From the NCBI RefSeq assembly GCF_002278075.1, contig NZ_CP022991.1:186001-250000 (forward strand): DNA of 64,000 nucleotides. Reading direction: 5' to 3'. This DNA is from Paraburkholderia aromaticivorans (GTDB taxonomy: Bacteria > Pseudomonadota > Gammaproteobacteria > Burkholderiales > Burkholderiaceae). This document shows positions 27,088 through 35,948 of the stretch, in pieces. The notes beneath the pieces are model-generated. The model saw only the letters and a program-made list of their open reading frames with translations, searched no databases and was not told the origin of the DNA. Position 1 is the first letter of the stretch; every line of letters begins with the position of its first letter. Made by a program: the position numbers and the translations under genes.

Positions 27088-29466
27088 TTGGACTTACTGC
27101 GTTTTACTACCGAGTCGTACGCCGAAGTAGACCGCCTGAGAGCATGGAACGAGGCCCTCGATCGGCTTGGTCTACGCTGCGGCGCGCCTCAGACGGCCGC
27201 GCGCCACTCGCACGGAACCATCAAATCGCGCAAGTCGAGCAACGGCTTCGAGTTGATCGCGCTGGCCGCGTTCGCACAGACCATCGAGCTTAAGGTCGAC
27301 GGCGCCGACAGTCTTGTGATCGCGCTGCATCTCGACGGCGGCGTGATGCTCGTCGCCGACGGTGTGCGCACGCGAGTTGCGGCCGGCGACATTGTCTATG
27401 CGTCGTCGCGCGAGGAAGCGCTCCTGTCGTTCAACTCCGACTTCCGCGCGTTCGTGATCCGCGTACCCCGCACTGCGATCAACGCGCGCCTTCTTACACC
27501 ATTCTCCCTGCGTGCCGGACGTTTGCCCGGAGACGCCGGTATCGGCCACGTGTTCTCCGGTTTTCTACGCTCGATTGCCGAAAGCGTGGAGACGTTGTCA
27601 CTCGACGATCTGCGTCCCCTCGAACTCGCGCTCGCGGAGTTCCTGGTCGCAAGCCTCGTCGGTCACGACAAGGAAGGCAGCTTCAGCGGACTCACGCCCT
27701 CTCAAGCGGCGCTTTTTTCGCGCGTATGTCGAACCATCGAAGGCAATCTCGCTGACCCCGACCTCGGGCTGACATCGATAGCCAAAGAAGAGCGCGTCTC
27801 GCCGCGTTACCTGCAGAAGCTGTTCGAAGCGGTCGGACAGAATTTCTCGACCTACTTGCGCTCACGCAGACTGGAGCGCTGCCGCGCGGATCTGGTCAAT
27901 CCCCTGTATGAAAAGCTGTCGATTGCCGATGTTTGCTTCCGCTGGGGATTCAACGATCCCGCGTATTTCAGCCGCGCGTTTCGCGAGCAGTATGGCGCGT
28001 CGCCGCGCACTTTCCGGCATGAAGCGAGTCTTGAACTGGCACGCCATCTCGTGCGGCGAATCTCACGCGGTCTGCCCGTCAATGCCGGAAGTCTGCTCGT
28101 GCATGCGGAACTCGCCGGACAGGCAGCCACTGACGAAGAGGCGGACGAGGCCGACCTTACAGAGCCGCCTGAAGCACCTTCGGCACCGCCGTCGCCCCGC
28201 GAGTCGGGCAAGCCGCGTCATCACCTGTTGCGAGCGACGGCCAACACGATTCACTGGGGTTACTTCAGTCACGATATCAAGCCCGTGCTGGAACTGAACA
28301 GCGGCGACACAGTGACGATCGAAACCCTCACGCAACACGCGGCGGACGATTGGGAGCGCATGGTGCAAGGCGATCCCGGCGCCGAAAGCGTGTTCCACTG
28401 GACTGCCGAGCGCAAGAACGTCAACCGCCGCGGCGCGGGCCCCATGGACGCGTCTATCTACGGACGTGGTGCGGGAGAAGGCTTCGGCGTGCATATCTGT
28501 ACCGGCCCGATTGCCGTGCGCGGCGCGGAACCGGGCGATGTGCTGGAGGTTCGGATCCTCGATATTCACCCTCGCCGCTGCGCCAATCCGAAATTCGCCG
28601 GGCGCGCGTTCGGCAGCAATGCCGCTGCCTGGTGGGGGTTCCACTATCGCGAGCTATTGACCGAGCCGAAACCGCGCGAAGTCGTCACCATCTATGAACT
28701 CGACGCCAACCCGACTGCGGGCGAAACAGCCTGCGCGCGCGCCGTCTATAACTTCCGCTGGACGCCTCAGCGCGATCCCTTTGGCGTGATGCATCCGACG
28801 ATCGACTATCCTGGCGTGCCAGTCGATCATTCGACCGTAGTCGAGAATCACGACATCCTGAAGAATGTCCAGATCCCGGTTCGTCCGCACTTCGGCGTGG
28901 TCACCGTCGCGCCGCAGCAGGACGGTCTGATCGATTCGATTCCGCCGTCCACCTTCGGAGGAAATCTCGACAACTGGCGCGTGACGCGCGGAGCGAGCGT
29001 ATTCTTGCCAGTCGGGGTTCCCGGCGCTCTGCTCTCCGTCGGCGACCCGCATGCATCGCAAGGAGACTCGGAACTGTGCGGCACCGCGATCGAGTGTTCG
29101 CTCACCGGCGACTTCCAACTGGTGCTTCACAAGAAAGAAACGCTAGGCAGTCAGGTATTTTCGGACCTCACCTACCCGTTGGTCGAAACCGCCGACGAAT
29201 GGGTTCTTCACGGCTTCAGCTATCCGAACTATCTGGCCGAGTTCGGCACCACCGCGCAAAGCGCGGTGTACGAAAAATCCACTCTCGATCTCGCCATGCG
29301 CGACGCGTTCATCAAAACGCGGCGCTTCCTGATGGCAACCAAGGGCCTTTCCGAAGATGAAGCGATCTCGCTGATCTCGGTCGCTGTCGACTTCGGCGTG
29401 ACACAGGTGGTGGACGGCAACTGGGGGGTGCACGCAATCATCCGGAAATCGCTCTTCACCGCTTGA
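27088..29466 (+). CDS. AraC family regulator fused to an acetamidase/formamidase domain
   Basis: A single open frame of 792 codons joins two complete modules. Residues about 1-180 are an AraC-type N-terminal sensory domain (LLRFTTESYAEVDRLRAWNEAL opening). About 205-310 is the two-helix DNA-binding domain, with TSIAKEERVSPRYLQKLF and SIADVCFRWGFNDPAYFSRAFREQYGASPRTFR. A Pro/Glu-rich linker (about 345-375) leads to an acetamidase domain (about 380-792) starting NTIHWGYFSHDIKPVLELNSGD, with GGNLDNWRVTRGASVFLPV, LSVGDPHASQGDSELCGTAIE and VTQVVDGNWGVHAIIRKSLF. Start is TTG 27088 with GGGAGCCAGGG upstream; no in-frame ATG precedes the sensory domain. I infer a regulator that binds or turns over its own effector. 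Confidence 0.9.
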   Translation: MDLLRFTTESYAEVDRLRAWNEALDRLGLRCGAPQTAARHSHGTIKSRKSSNGFELIALAAFAQTIELKVDGADSLVIALHLDGGVMLVADGVRTRVAAGDIVYASSREEALLSFNSDFRAFVIRVPRTAINARLLTPFSLRAGRLPGDAGIGHVFSGFLRSIAESVETLSLDDLRPLELALAEFLVASLVGHDKEGSFSGLTPSQAALFSRVCRTIEGNLADPDLGLTSIAKEERVSPRYLQKLFEAVGQNFSTYLRSRRLERCRADLVNPLYEKLSIADVCFRWGFNDPAYFSRAFREQYGASPRTFRHEASLELARHLVRRISRGLPVNAGSLLVHAELAGQAATDEEADEADLTEPPEAPSAPPSPRESGKPRHHLLRATANTIHWGYFSHDIKPVLELNSGDTVTIETLTQHAADDWERMVQGDPGAESVFHWTAERKNVNRRGAGPMDASIYGRGAGEGFGVHICTGPIAVRGAEPGDVLEVRILDIHPRRCANPKFAGRAFGSNAAAWWGFHYRELLTEPKPREVVTIYELDANPTAGETACARAVYNFRWTPQRDPFGVMHPTIDYPGVPVDHSTVVENHDILKNVQIPVRPHFGVVTVAPQQDGLIDSIPPSTFGGNLDNWRVTRGASVFLPVGVPGALLSVGDPHASQGDSELCGTAIECSLTGDFQLVLHKKETLGSQVFSDLTYPLVETADEWVLHGFSYPNYLAEFGTTAQSAVYEKSTLDLAMRDAFIKTRRFLMATKGLSEDEAISLISVAVDFGVTQVVDGNWGVHAIIRKSLFTA

Positions 29467-29605
29467 AGTAGCGAGTGGTGTGCTCCAATACGCGTGCGTA
29501 CAAGAGTTTGTTCGCAGCAAGCGCGATGCGGCGATTTTGACTTCCCTACCATGGGTTCTGACGTGAACACAGGCGTACGCGCCGTTCGACAGGACTCACT
29601 GGATC

Positions 29606-30529
29606 ATGGATTCTCCCGCACATCGCGCGCTGCCCGGCCACGGGCGCTTTCACTATTCACCGATCAACGGCCGCCCGGTTTATCGTTGGCCTGACGGATC
29701 CCGGCTGGCGGTTTATATCGGCTTCAACATCGAGCACTTTGCGTTCGGCGAAGGACTGGGACCGACTATTGGACCGGTCATGCCCGAACCCGATGTGCTG
29801 AATCACGCGTGGCGTGAGTACGCATTGCGGGTCGGCGCATGGCGCTGTCTCGATCTCTTCGACGACCTTGCGCTGCCGGTCGCGGCAATCATCAACACGG
29901 CGCTCTACGATCATTGTCCCGAGCTGGTAGCCGCGTTCGCGCAGCGCGGCGATGAACTCGTCGCGCACGGCCATACGAATTCGGAACGGCAAGGAACCCT
30001 CACTGAGGACCACGAACGCGCGCTAATCGTGGCCTGTCGCGAGCGCATCGCGGCGGAGAGCGCGCAGCAGCCGGCGGGCTGGTTATCGCCGTGGCTCTCG
30101 GAGAGTCGTGTCACCAGCGATCTGGTGGCGGAATCGGGCTACCAGTACACGCTCAACTGGTGCCATGACGATCAGCCGACGCGTCTTATTACGCGCAACG
30201 GTCAGCCGTTGTGGGCAATTCCGTATCAAGAGGAAGTCAACGATATCCCGATGATTCTTGCGCGCCAGATGGACGCGAAGTCGTTCGCCGATCTGATGAT
30301 TGACCACTTTGAGGAAATGCTGCGCCAGTCGGCCCGAGAGCCGCTGGTCATGGGCATTGCATTGCATGCGTACCTGATGGGACAGCCGCATCGCCTGTGT
30401 CACATGCGCCGCGCACTCGAACATATTGCGCGCGCACGCGACGAAGGCCGGATCTGCATCACCACGCCGGGTTCTATTGCAAGCCACATGGATTTTCTGG
30501 CTCGTCGGCGGAATCTGTGGGTGGTTTGA
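29606..30529 (+). CDS. Polysaccharide deacetylase/PuuE-allantoinase-like protein, C-terminus replaced by IS sequence
   Basis: A 307-codon NodB-fold hydrolase of the PuuE-like group, which includes metal-independent allantoinases. Marks: RLAVYIGFNIEHFAFGEG, VGAWRCLDLFDDLALPVAAIINTALYDHCPELV, ELVAHGHTNSERQG, GWLSPWLSES and the late HMRRALEHI block. The IS element enters at 30499, after codons for ...ASHMDF: the last nine residues (ARRRNLWVV) are read from the element. Across the element the original gene continues as CTA-GGC-CAT-TAA (32214-32225), so the native protein ended MDFLGH. The catalytic core is untouched, so activity may persist. Confidence 0.85.
   Translation: MDSPAHRALPGHGRFHYSPINGRPVYRWPDGSRLAVYIGFNIEHFAFGEGLGPTIGPVMPEPDVLNHAWREYALRVGAWRCLDLFDDLALPVAAIINTALYDHCPELVAAFAQRGDELVAHGHTNSERQGTLTEDHERALIVACRERIAAESAQQPAGWLSPWLSESRVTSDLVAESGYQYTLNWCHDDQPTRLITRNGQPLWAIPYQEEVNDIPMILARQMDAKSFADLMIDHFEEMLRQSAREPLVMGIALHAYLMGQPHRLCHMRRALEHIARARDEGRICITTPGSIASHMDFLARRRNLWVV
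30491..30498. repeat. Left target-site duplication of the ISL3-type element
   Basis: GATTTTCT, identical to 32208-32215. Eight bases is the duplication length expected for ISL3 family elements. Confidence 0.85.
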
Positions 30530-30535
30530 TGCGAT

Positions 30536-30955
30536 TCATGAGGGACAGAGGAAGCGATAGAGTTTCTTGCAGGTAGCGTCAAAGGCGTTCTGCTCGTGCT
30601 CGGAGAGGTGCCTCGAAAGCGGGCCACCGAACTCGTGGATCTCATTGAGAAGCAGTGTGCGGGCATCCATGGCGGCTAAGTCCGGATCGACGTGACGGAC
30701 TTCGATGAGATGGCCACCAAGCATCCAAAGGTGATCGCGGTGGCGGTGCAACGTTTTGCGGGCATAGCCGTGGGTCAGCAGGTGTTGCAGGAAAGGTGTG
30801 AAGACCTTCACGAGCGCCTGTCCGAATGGGATGTCCTCGTCCTCGAAGCGCCATGAGGCAGGCCAGTTCTGCAAGTCCGGGACGTAGCGCTCCAGTGCGT
30901 GCGGATCTGAGGTAACAATAGCGTCTTTACTGATTCCCGCGCGCTTGCTAACCAT
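30536..30955 (-). CDS. Passenger protein of unknown function within the IS
   Basis: A frame of 139 codons from ATG 30955, or 146 from 30976. It lies wholly inside the element, divergent from the transposase, and the two ATG codons share the tetramer CATG at 30953-30956. The protein is mildly charged, with segments PDLQNWPASWRFEDEDIPFG, HGYARKTLHRHRDHLWMLGGHLIE and a C-terminal LSEHEQNAFDATCKKLYRFL. It has no membrane segment. The HGYARKTLHRHRDHLWMLGG part recalls the N-terminal arm-binding region of tyrosine recombinases, but no catalytic domain is present. Function not known; a role in transposition is possible. Confidence 0.6.
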   Translation of the reverse strand: MVSKRAGISKDAIVTSDPHALERYVPDLQNWPASWRFEDEDIPFGQALVKVFTPFLQHLLTHGYARKTLHRHRDHLWMLGGHLIEVRHVDPDLAAMDARTLLLNEIHEFGGPLSRHLSEHEQNAFDATCKKLYRFLCPS

Positions 30956-32201
30956 GTTGCTGACCCGCCTGCTCAATGCCTGCCATCATTTTCCCGGCTT
31001 CGTCTATGAAAGTGCCCGACTGTGCGAGCAGTCCAAAACCATCGAGATCGACGTGCGGCCACGCAAGGGTTCGAAGCCGATCTGTTCGTGTTGCAACCGG
31101 CCTGGCAGCGGCTATGACACGCTCGCATCGCGTAGTTTCGAATTTATTCCGATCTGGGGCTTCGCGGTGATTTTGCTGTACGCCATGCGCCGCGTCGACT
31201 GCCGTGAGTGCGGCGTGAAGGTCGAGACGGTGCCGTGGGCCATCGGCAAGCACACGCTGACCAAGGCCTACATGCTGTTTCTCGCGCAGTGGGCACGCAA
31301 GCTCTCCTGGAAAGAGACAGCGCAAAGCTTTCGCACCAGTTGGGAGAAGGTTGCCCAGGCGGTGGAGTGGGTGGTCGACTGGGGGCTGGCCCATCGCGAA
31401 CTCGGCACCATCCGCGCTTTGGGCGTCGATGAAATCCAGTATGGCCGAGGGCACAATTATCTCACGCTGGTCTATCAGATCGAGGCCAGCTGCGTGCGCC
31501 TGCTTTGGGTTGGCCAGGAGCGCACGAAGGAAAGCTTCGCAAAGTTCTTCGTCATGATCGGCAAACGGTTGTGCGAGCAGGTCGAGTTCGTCTGCTCGGA
31601 CATGTGGCGGCCCTACATCGAGATGATCGCACTACATTGCCCCAACGCGCTGAACATCCTCGACCGCTTCCACATCGTTGCCAAAATGAACAAGGCGATC
31701 GACGAGGTTCGCGCCGAGGAAGCTCGCCGCATGACCCGCGACGGCTATGAGCCAGTCCTCAAGAAGTCCCGCTGGTGTTTGCTCAAGCGGCCAGAGAACC
31801 TTACTGACAATCAGCGACTGCGCCTGCGCGATCTGCTGCACTACAACCTGCGCAGTGTCCGCGCCTATCTTCTCAAGGAGGAGTTCCAGCAGATCTGGGA
31901 TTACATCTCGCCTGTCTGGGCAGGCAAGTTCCTCGATCAGTGGTGCACCCGGGTCATGCGCTCACGCATCGAACCAATGAAGAAGTTCGCACGCACCGTG
32001 CGCGCCCATCGAGAACTGATTCTCAACTACTTTCATGCGCGCAAGCAGTTCTCCAGCGGAATCGTCGAGGGTTTGAACAACAAGGCCAAAGTCACCATGA
32101 GAAAAGCGTACGGCTTCCGGACGTTTCGAACGACGGAAATCGCGCTATATCATGCACTTGGCAATTTGCCCGAGCCGCCGACAACCCACACTTTTTACTG
32201 A
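30954..32201 (+). CDS. ISL3 family transposase
   Basis: A 415-residue DDE transposase. The N-terminal zinc-finger region has CSCCNRPG and CRECGVKV, followed by a helix-turn-helix (SWKETAQSFRTSWEKVAQAVEW). Catalytic Asp residues lie in LGVDEIQYGRGHNYLTLVYQ and VCSDMWRPYIEMIA, and the Glu in SSGIVEGLNNKAKVTMRKAYGFR. The frame is intact, ending six bases before the right terminus of the element. ATG 30954 is preferred over TTG 30945. Confidence 0.93.
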   Translation: MLLTRLLNACHHFPGFVYESARLCEQSKTIEIDVRPRKGSKPICSCCNRPGSGYDTLASRSFEFIPIWGFAVILLYAMRRVDCRECGVKVETVPWAIGKHTLTKAYMLFLAQWARKLSWKETAQSFRTSWEKVAQAVEWVVDWGLAHRELGTIRALGVDEIQYGRGHNYLTLVYQIEASCVRLLWVGQERTKESFAKFFVMIGKRLCEQVEFVCSDMWRPYIEMIALHCPNALNILDRFHIVAKMNKAIDEVRAEEARRMTRDGYEPVLKKSRWCLLKRPENLTDNQRLRLRDLLHYNLRSVRAYLLKEEFQQIWDYISPVWAGKFLDQWCTRVMRSRIEPMKKFARTVRAHRELILNYFHARKQFSSGIVEGLNNKAKVTMRKAYGFRTFRTTEIALYHALGNLPEPPTTHTFY

Positions 32202-32207
32202 CGAACC

Positions 32208-32215
32208 GATTTTCT
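32208..32215. repeat. Right target-site duplication of the ISL3-type element
   Basis: GATTTTCT, the second copy of the duplication. It is followed by AGGCCATTAA, which holds the displaced last codons and stop of the deacetylase gene. Confidence 0.85.
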
Positions 32216-32297
32216 AGGCCATTAATCAGTTCATTCCGACTTCCTTATACCGCCCTTTATCGCTCGTATTCCGTTTTCAACCTCAATAGGATTCGTC

Positions 32298-33155
32298 ATG
32301 TTCATGTCAAAGGCCATCAAGCTGCTGTTATGCGCCCTCACCGGTCTGCTCCTCACACAAGGCGCGTCAGCGCAATCGTGCGAACCGTCCAAGGTCGCCC
32401 AGAAGTATCCATCGCTGGCGGGCAAGACCATCAAGATCGGCGTGGACCCCGAGTCGCCGCCGTATGCGTTTCGTGACGGCAAGGATTTCAACAAGATCAT
32501 CGGCGCCGATGCCGATATGGCTCGTGCCGTGTTCGATTGCGCCGGCGTGAAAACGGAGTTCTTCACTGCCGGCTGGCCCGGGCTGCTGCCCGCGCTGCGT
32601 GCCGGACAGATCGATGTGATGTGGGACCTGCTGTACTACACACCGGAGCGCGCGAAGGAAACGACGTTCGTCACGTATATGCAGGCCGGCACCGGCGGTC
32701 TGGTGGCGGCCGGCAACCCCAAAAAGGTCGACGACATCTCGAAGCTCTGCGGCCTCACGGTCACGGCAGGCATCGGCACCGTCGAGCTGACGATGGCGCA
32801 AGCGCAAGCCGCCAAATGCAAAGCCGAAGGTAAATCCGATGTGACCATCATGACGTCCGCCGATATCGCATCCGGCGCGCGCCTCGTCGCCAGCCATCGC
32901 GCCGACGTCATGATGTACGACCTGGCGCTCGTCGACGGTCTCGCGAAACAGAACCCCCAGCTCTACACCCGCGGCTTCATGGTGACGAGCGGCATGAAGA
33001 TCGGCGTGGGCGTAAAGAAAGGCAACGCAGACATGATCGCCGCCGTGTCGGATGGACTCAAGATCATGCAGGCCAATCAGACGCAGAAGAAAACCTTTCT
33101 GCAATACGGCGTAGATCCGTCGCTGGAAATGCCCGCCACACTGCTTACTCAATAA
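32298..33155 (+). CDS. Periplasmic substrate-binding protein (family 3, amino-acid type)
   Basis: A 285-residue secreted protein with signal peptide KAIKLLLCALTGLLLTQGASA. The mature protein has IKIGVDPESPPYAFRDG and the DVMWDLLYYTPERAKETTFV block that places it in the polar amino-acid-binding family; TVTAGIGTVELTMAQAQ forms the second lobe. It is the partner of the fused permease-ATPase encoded next. The IS now ends about 90 bases upstream, so it may have lost its original operon promoter and depend on a local or IS-borne one. Confidence 0.9.
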   Translation: MFMSKAIKLLLCALTGLLLTQGASAQSCEPSKVAQKYPSLAGKTIKIGVDPESPPYAFRDGKDFNKIIGADADMARAVFDCAGVKTEFFTAGWPGLLPALRAGQIDVMWDLLYYTPERAKETTFVTYMQAGTGGLVAAGNPKKVDDISKLCGLTVTAGIGTVELTMAQAQAAKCKAEGKSDVTIMTSADIASGARLVASHRADVMMYDLALVDGLAKQNPQLYTRGFMVTSGMKIGVGVKKGNADMIAAVSDGLKIMQANQTQKKTFLQYGVDPSLEMPATLLTQ

Positions 33156-33214
33156 AGGCTGCCTGCACGGCACACCTTGCCGTGTGCCGGCAGCGTCATG
33201 GATCAGGTTCTGAA

Positions 33215-34918
33215 ATGAAGGCATTGCGTATCAAACACAACGTCGTCGGCGCGCTCGGTATGGTCGCCATGCTCCTCCTTCAGCCGGCCATGGCCGCCGG
33301 TCTCGATGGCGTTCAGGTGCTCGACGGTTTCAAGGAACTGGTCGGTTATGTCGGCTCGCCGTTTCTGCTCGGCGGCGCGTGGATCGCGGTGAAGATTACG
33401 CTGATAGCGATGTCAATCGGGCTTGTGCTCGGGCTCGGCCTTGCGCTGATGCGGCTCTCACGATTCAAGACCTTGAACTCGGCGGCGTGGGGTTATATCT
33501 GGTTCGTGCGCGGCACACCGCAACTGCTGCAACTCGTGTTCATTTTCGACGCGTTGCCGCTGATCGGATTGCGCTTCGATGAAGTCACGACCGCGGTGAT
33601 CGGCTTTGCATTGAACGAGGCGGCGTTCAGCGCTGAACTGTTTCGTGCCGGGATTCTGTCGGTGAGCCGTTCGCAATCCACCGCGGCCGCAGCACTGGGC
33701 ATGGGACCGCTACTCACGTTACGCCGCATCATCCTGCCGCAATCGATGCGCGCGGTAATCCCGGGTCTCGCCAACGACACCATCGGCATGTTGAAGCTAA
33801 CATCGATTGCGTCGGTGATCTTCGTCAACGAACTTACGTTCCGCTCGCAACAGGTCGTCGGACAGAACTTCAAGTTCTTTACCGTGTTCGGCGCGGCAGC
33901 GGTCATCTATCTGTTTCTGACGAGCGGAATTTCCTTGCTTCAGGTATGGCTCGAACGCATCTTCGATCACGAGCGCGATCGGAAACTCACGTTCTCGTGG
34001 TTCGGACTGCGCGCTTCGACACCTGATGCGAAACCGCTCGACGCACCGATTGTTTTGCCGGTCCCCGCCCAGCAGCCGGAGGCGAACGATCATGCATGGA
34101 TCGGCACGCTGCTGCCCGCGGAAAGCCGCACGCCACGCCATCGCGATGAACCGTTTGTGGCGTGCAGGAACGTCTGGAAATCGTATGGCAAGCGCGAGAT
34201 TTTGCGCGGCGTCGACTTGTCGATTTCCCATGGCGAAGTGGTCGTGATCCTCGGTCCGAGCGGCTCCGGCAAAAGCACGCTGCTCAAGCTCATCAACCAT
34301 CTCGAACCGCTTGACTGGGGGACGATCAAGGTCGACTCACGGTATGTGGGTTATCGGGAAGTGCCGGGTGGCGGCGGCACCGTGCGGCCCCTGCACAACC
34401 TCGCACGTGCGCGCGCCGAAGCACGTGTGGGCATGGTGTTCCAGCATTTCAACCTGTTCAGTCATTTGAGTGCGCTGGAGAACATCGTCGAAGCACAGCA
34501 GCAGGTCTATGACGTGCCTCGCGCCGAAGCAGAAGCGCTCGGCCGCGAACTGTTGAAGAGCGTGGGCCTCGCCGCGCATGCGGATTTTCTGCCGCATCGG
34601 TTATCAGGTGGTCAGCAGCAGCGGGTAGCGATTGCGCGTGCGCTTGCGATCAAACCGAAGTTAATGCTGTTCGACGAACCGACTTCGGCACTCGATCCAG
34701 AACTCGTCGGAGAAGTGCTTGGCGTGATGCGCGGGCTCGCTGATGCCGGGATGACGATGGTCGTGGTCACGCACGAAATCCGCTTTGCCCGCGATGTCGC
34801 CGATCGCGTCGTTTTCATGGATGGCGGCGAGATCATCGAGCAAGGGACGCCGCAGGAGGTGATCGACAACCCAACTCACGAGCGTACCCGAAAATTCCTT
34901 AACGTCTTCGCCAATTAA
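33215..34918 (+). CDS. Amino-acid ABC transporter permease fused to its ATP-binding protein
   Basis: A 567-residue two-domain protein from ATG 33215 (MKALRIKHNVVGALG). Residues about 45-260 form the permease, with FVRGTPQLLQLVFIFDALPLIG and the EAA loop STAAAALGMGPLLTLRRIILPQSM. After a linker, about 320-565 form the ATPase: Walker A GPSGSGKST near residue 350, FQHFNLFSHL, LSGGQQQRVAIARAL, LMLFDEPTSALDPELV and VVVTHEIRF. Other transporters encode these separately, as at 16076-18148 here. A signal-like N-terminus is also present. It should work as a homodimer with the binding protein encoded just upstream. Confidence 0.92.
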   Translation: MKALRIKHNVVGALGMVAMLLLQPAMAAGLDGVQVLDGFKELVGYVGSPFLLGGAWIAVKITLIAMSIGLVLGLGLALMRLSRFKTLNSAAWGYIWFVRGTPQLLQLVFIFDALPLIGLRFDEVTTAVIGFALNEAAFSAELFRAGILSVSRSQSTAAAALGMGPLLTLRRIILPQSMRAVIPGLANDTIGMLKLTSIASVIFVNELTFRSQQVVGQNFKFFTVFGAAAVIYLFLTSGISLLQVWLERIFDHERDRKLTFSWFGLRASTPDAKPLDAPIVLPVPAQQPEANDHAWIGTLLPAESRTPRHRDEPFVACRNVWKSYGKREILRGVDLSISHGEVVVILGPSGSGKSTLLKLINHLEPLDWGTIKVDSRYVGYREVPGGGGTVRPLHNLARARAEARVGMVFQHFNLFSHLSALENIVEAQQQVYDVPRAEAEALGRELLKSVGLAAHADFLPHRLSGGQQQRVAIARALAIKPKLMLFDEPTSALDPELVGEVLGVMRGLADAGMTMVVVTHEIRFARDVADRVVFMDGGEIIEQGTPQEVIDNPTHERTRKFLNVFAN

Positions 34919-34931
34919 ATATGAGGCTCAC

Positions 34932-35948
34932 ATGACGGACTTCGAAACTTTCAGCCTTGGCCGCGTCGCGTTGCAGTCCGGCGCGACGATGCCTGACATG
35001 CGGCTCAGCTACAAGACATATGGCCAACTGAATGCGACGCGGGACAACGCGATTGTCTATCCGACGTTTTATAGCGGCAGCCATGTCGACAACGAGTGGC
35101 TGATTGGGGAGCACATGGGGCTCGACCCGCGAGAGTACTTCATCATTGTGCCGAACATGTTCGGCAACGGCGTATCGAGTTCGCCGAGCAATAACCCGCC
35201 GCCTTATGACCGCGGCCGCTTTCCGCATGTCACGCTCTACGACAACGTCGCGATGCAGCACCGCCTTGTGACCGAGAAGTTCGGCATCGAGTCGCTCAAG
35301 CTCGTCACCGGCTGGTCGATGGGCGCGATGCAGGCGTTCCATTGGGCCGCGATGTATCCGCGGATGGTCGAGCGAATTCTGCCGATCTGCGGTGCCGCGC
35401 GCTGCTCGCGGCACAATTTCGTGTTTATTGAAGGCCTCAAGGCGCCATTGCTGCTGGACCCGGAATTCAAGGACGGCTTCTACGATGCACCGCCCACGCG
35501 CGGAATGCGCGCTGCGGCGCGTGTGTTTGTCGGGTGGGGATTTTCGCAGGCGTTTCTGCGTCAGCGGCTCGACATGGAAGCGATGGGATATGGCTCGCTT
35601 GAAGACTTTATCATTCAGTTCTGGGAAGGCGATTTCCTGAAGAAGGACGCGAACAATATTCTGTCGATGATGTGGAGTTGGCAGCACGGCGATATTTCCG
35701 CCAATTCTCTTCACCAGGGAAACTTCGATCGCGCGTTGGGCAGCATCACTGCCAAGGCTATTGTGATGCCCGGGCGCACGGATCTGTACTTCCCGCCGGA
35801 AGATAGCGAGTATGAAGTTTCAAAGATGCCCAACGCTCAGTTGCGGCCCATCGAGTCGGTGTGGGGGCATTTCGCGGGCGGACCCGCGGCCAATGCAGTC
35901 GATGTCAAGTTTATCGACAACGCTGTGAGGGAAATTCTGGCTATGTAG
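34932..35948 (+). CDS. Alpha/beta hydrolase of the homoserine O-acetyltransferase (MET2) family
   Basis: A 338-residue protein starting MTDFETFSLGRVALQSGATM, 13 bases after the transporter gene. The nucleophile elbow is GWSMGAMQAFHWA; the acid lies in GRTDLYFPPEDS and the His in VWGHFAGGP. The family N-terminus (DMRLSYKTYGQLNATRDNAIVYPTFYSG) is present. Members near catabolic genes are usually hydrolases rather than methionine-pathway acyltransferases, and the usual HSA-transferase GxSxGG reads GWSMGA here. I infer cleavage of an ester or amide made or imported by the preceding genes. Confidence 0.87.
   Translation: MTDFETFSLGRVALQSGATMPDMRLSYKTYGQLNATRDNAIVYPTFYSGSHVDNEWLIGEHMGLDPREYFIIVPNMFGNGVSSSPSNNPPPYDRGRFPHVTLYDNVAMQHRLVTEKFGIESLKLVTGWSMGAMQAFHWAAMYPRMVERILPICGAARCSRHNFVFIEGLKAPLLLDPEFKDGFYDAPPTRGMRAAARVFVGWGFSQAFLRQRLDMEAMGYGSLEDFIIQFWEGDFLKKDANNILSMMWSWQHGDISANSLHQGNFDRALGSITAKAIVMPGRTDLYFPPEDSEYEVSKMPNAQLRPIESVWGHFAGGPAANAVDVKFIDNAVREILAM

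Larger units (their letters stand above)
30499..32207. mobile_element. Complete ISL3-family insertion sequence, 1709 bp
   Basis: The ends are fixed by the 8-bp duplication GATTTTCT on both sides and by terminal inverted repeats. The left end reads GGCTCGTCGGCGGAATCTGT and the right end, read inwards, GGTTCGTCAGTAAAAAGTGT; 17 of the first 24 positions match and both start GG and share TGTGGGT. Inside are an apparently intact transposase on the plus strand, reaching to six bases from the right end, and a minus-strand passenger frame. Removing the element and one repeat restores the deacetylase frame to a natural stop, so insertion appears recent. Confidence 0.9.
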
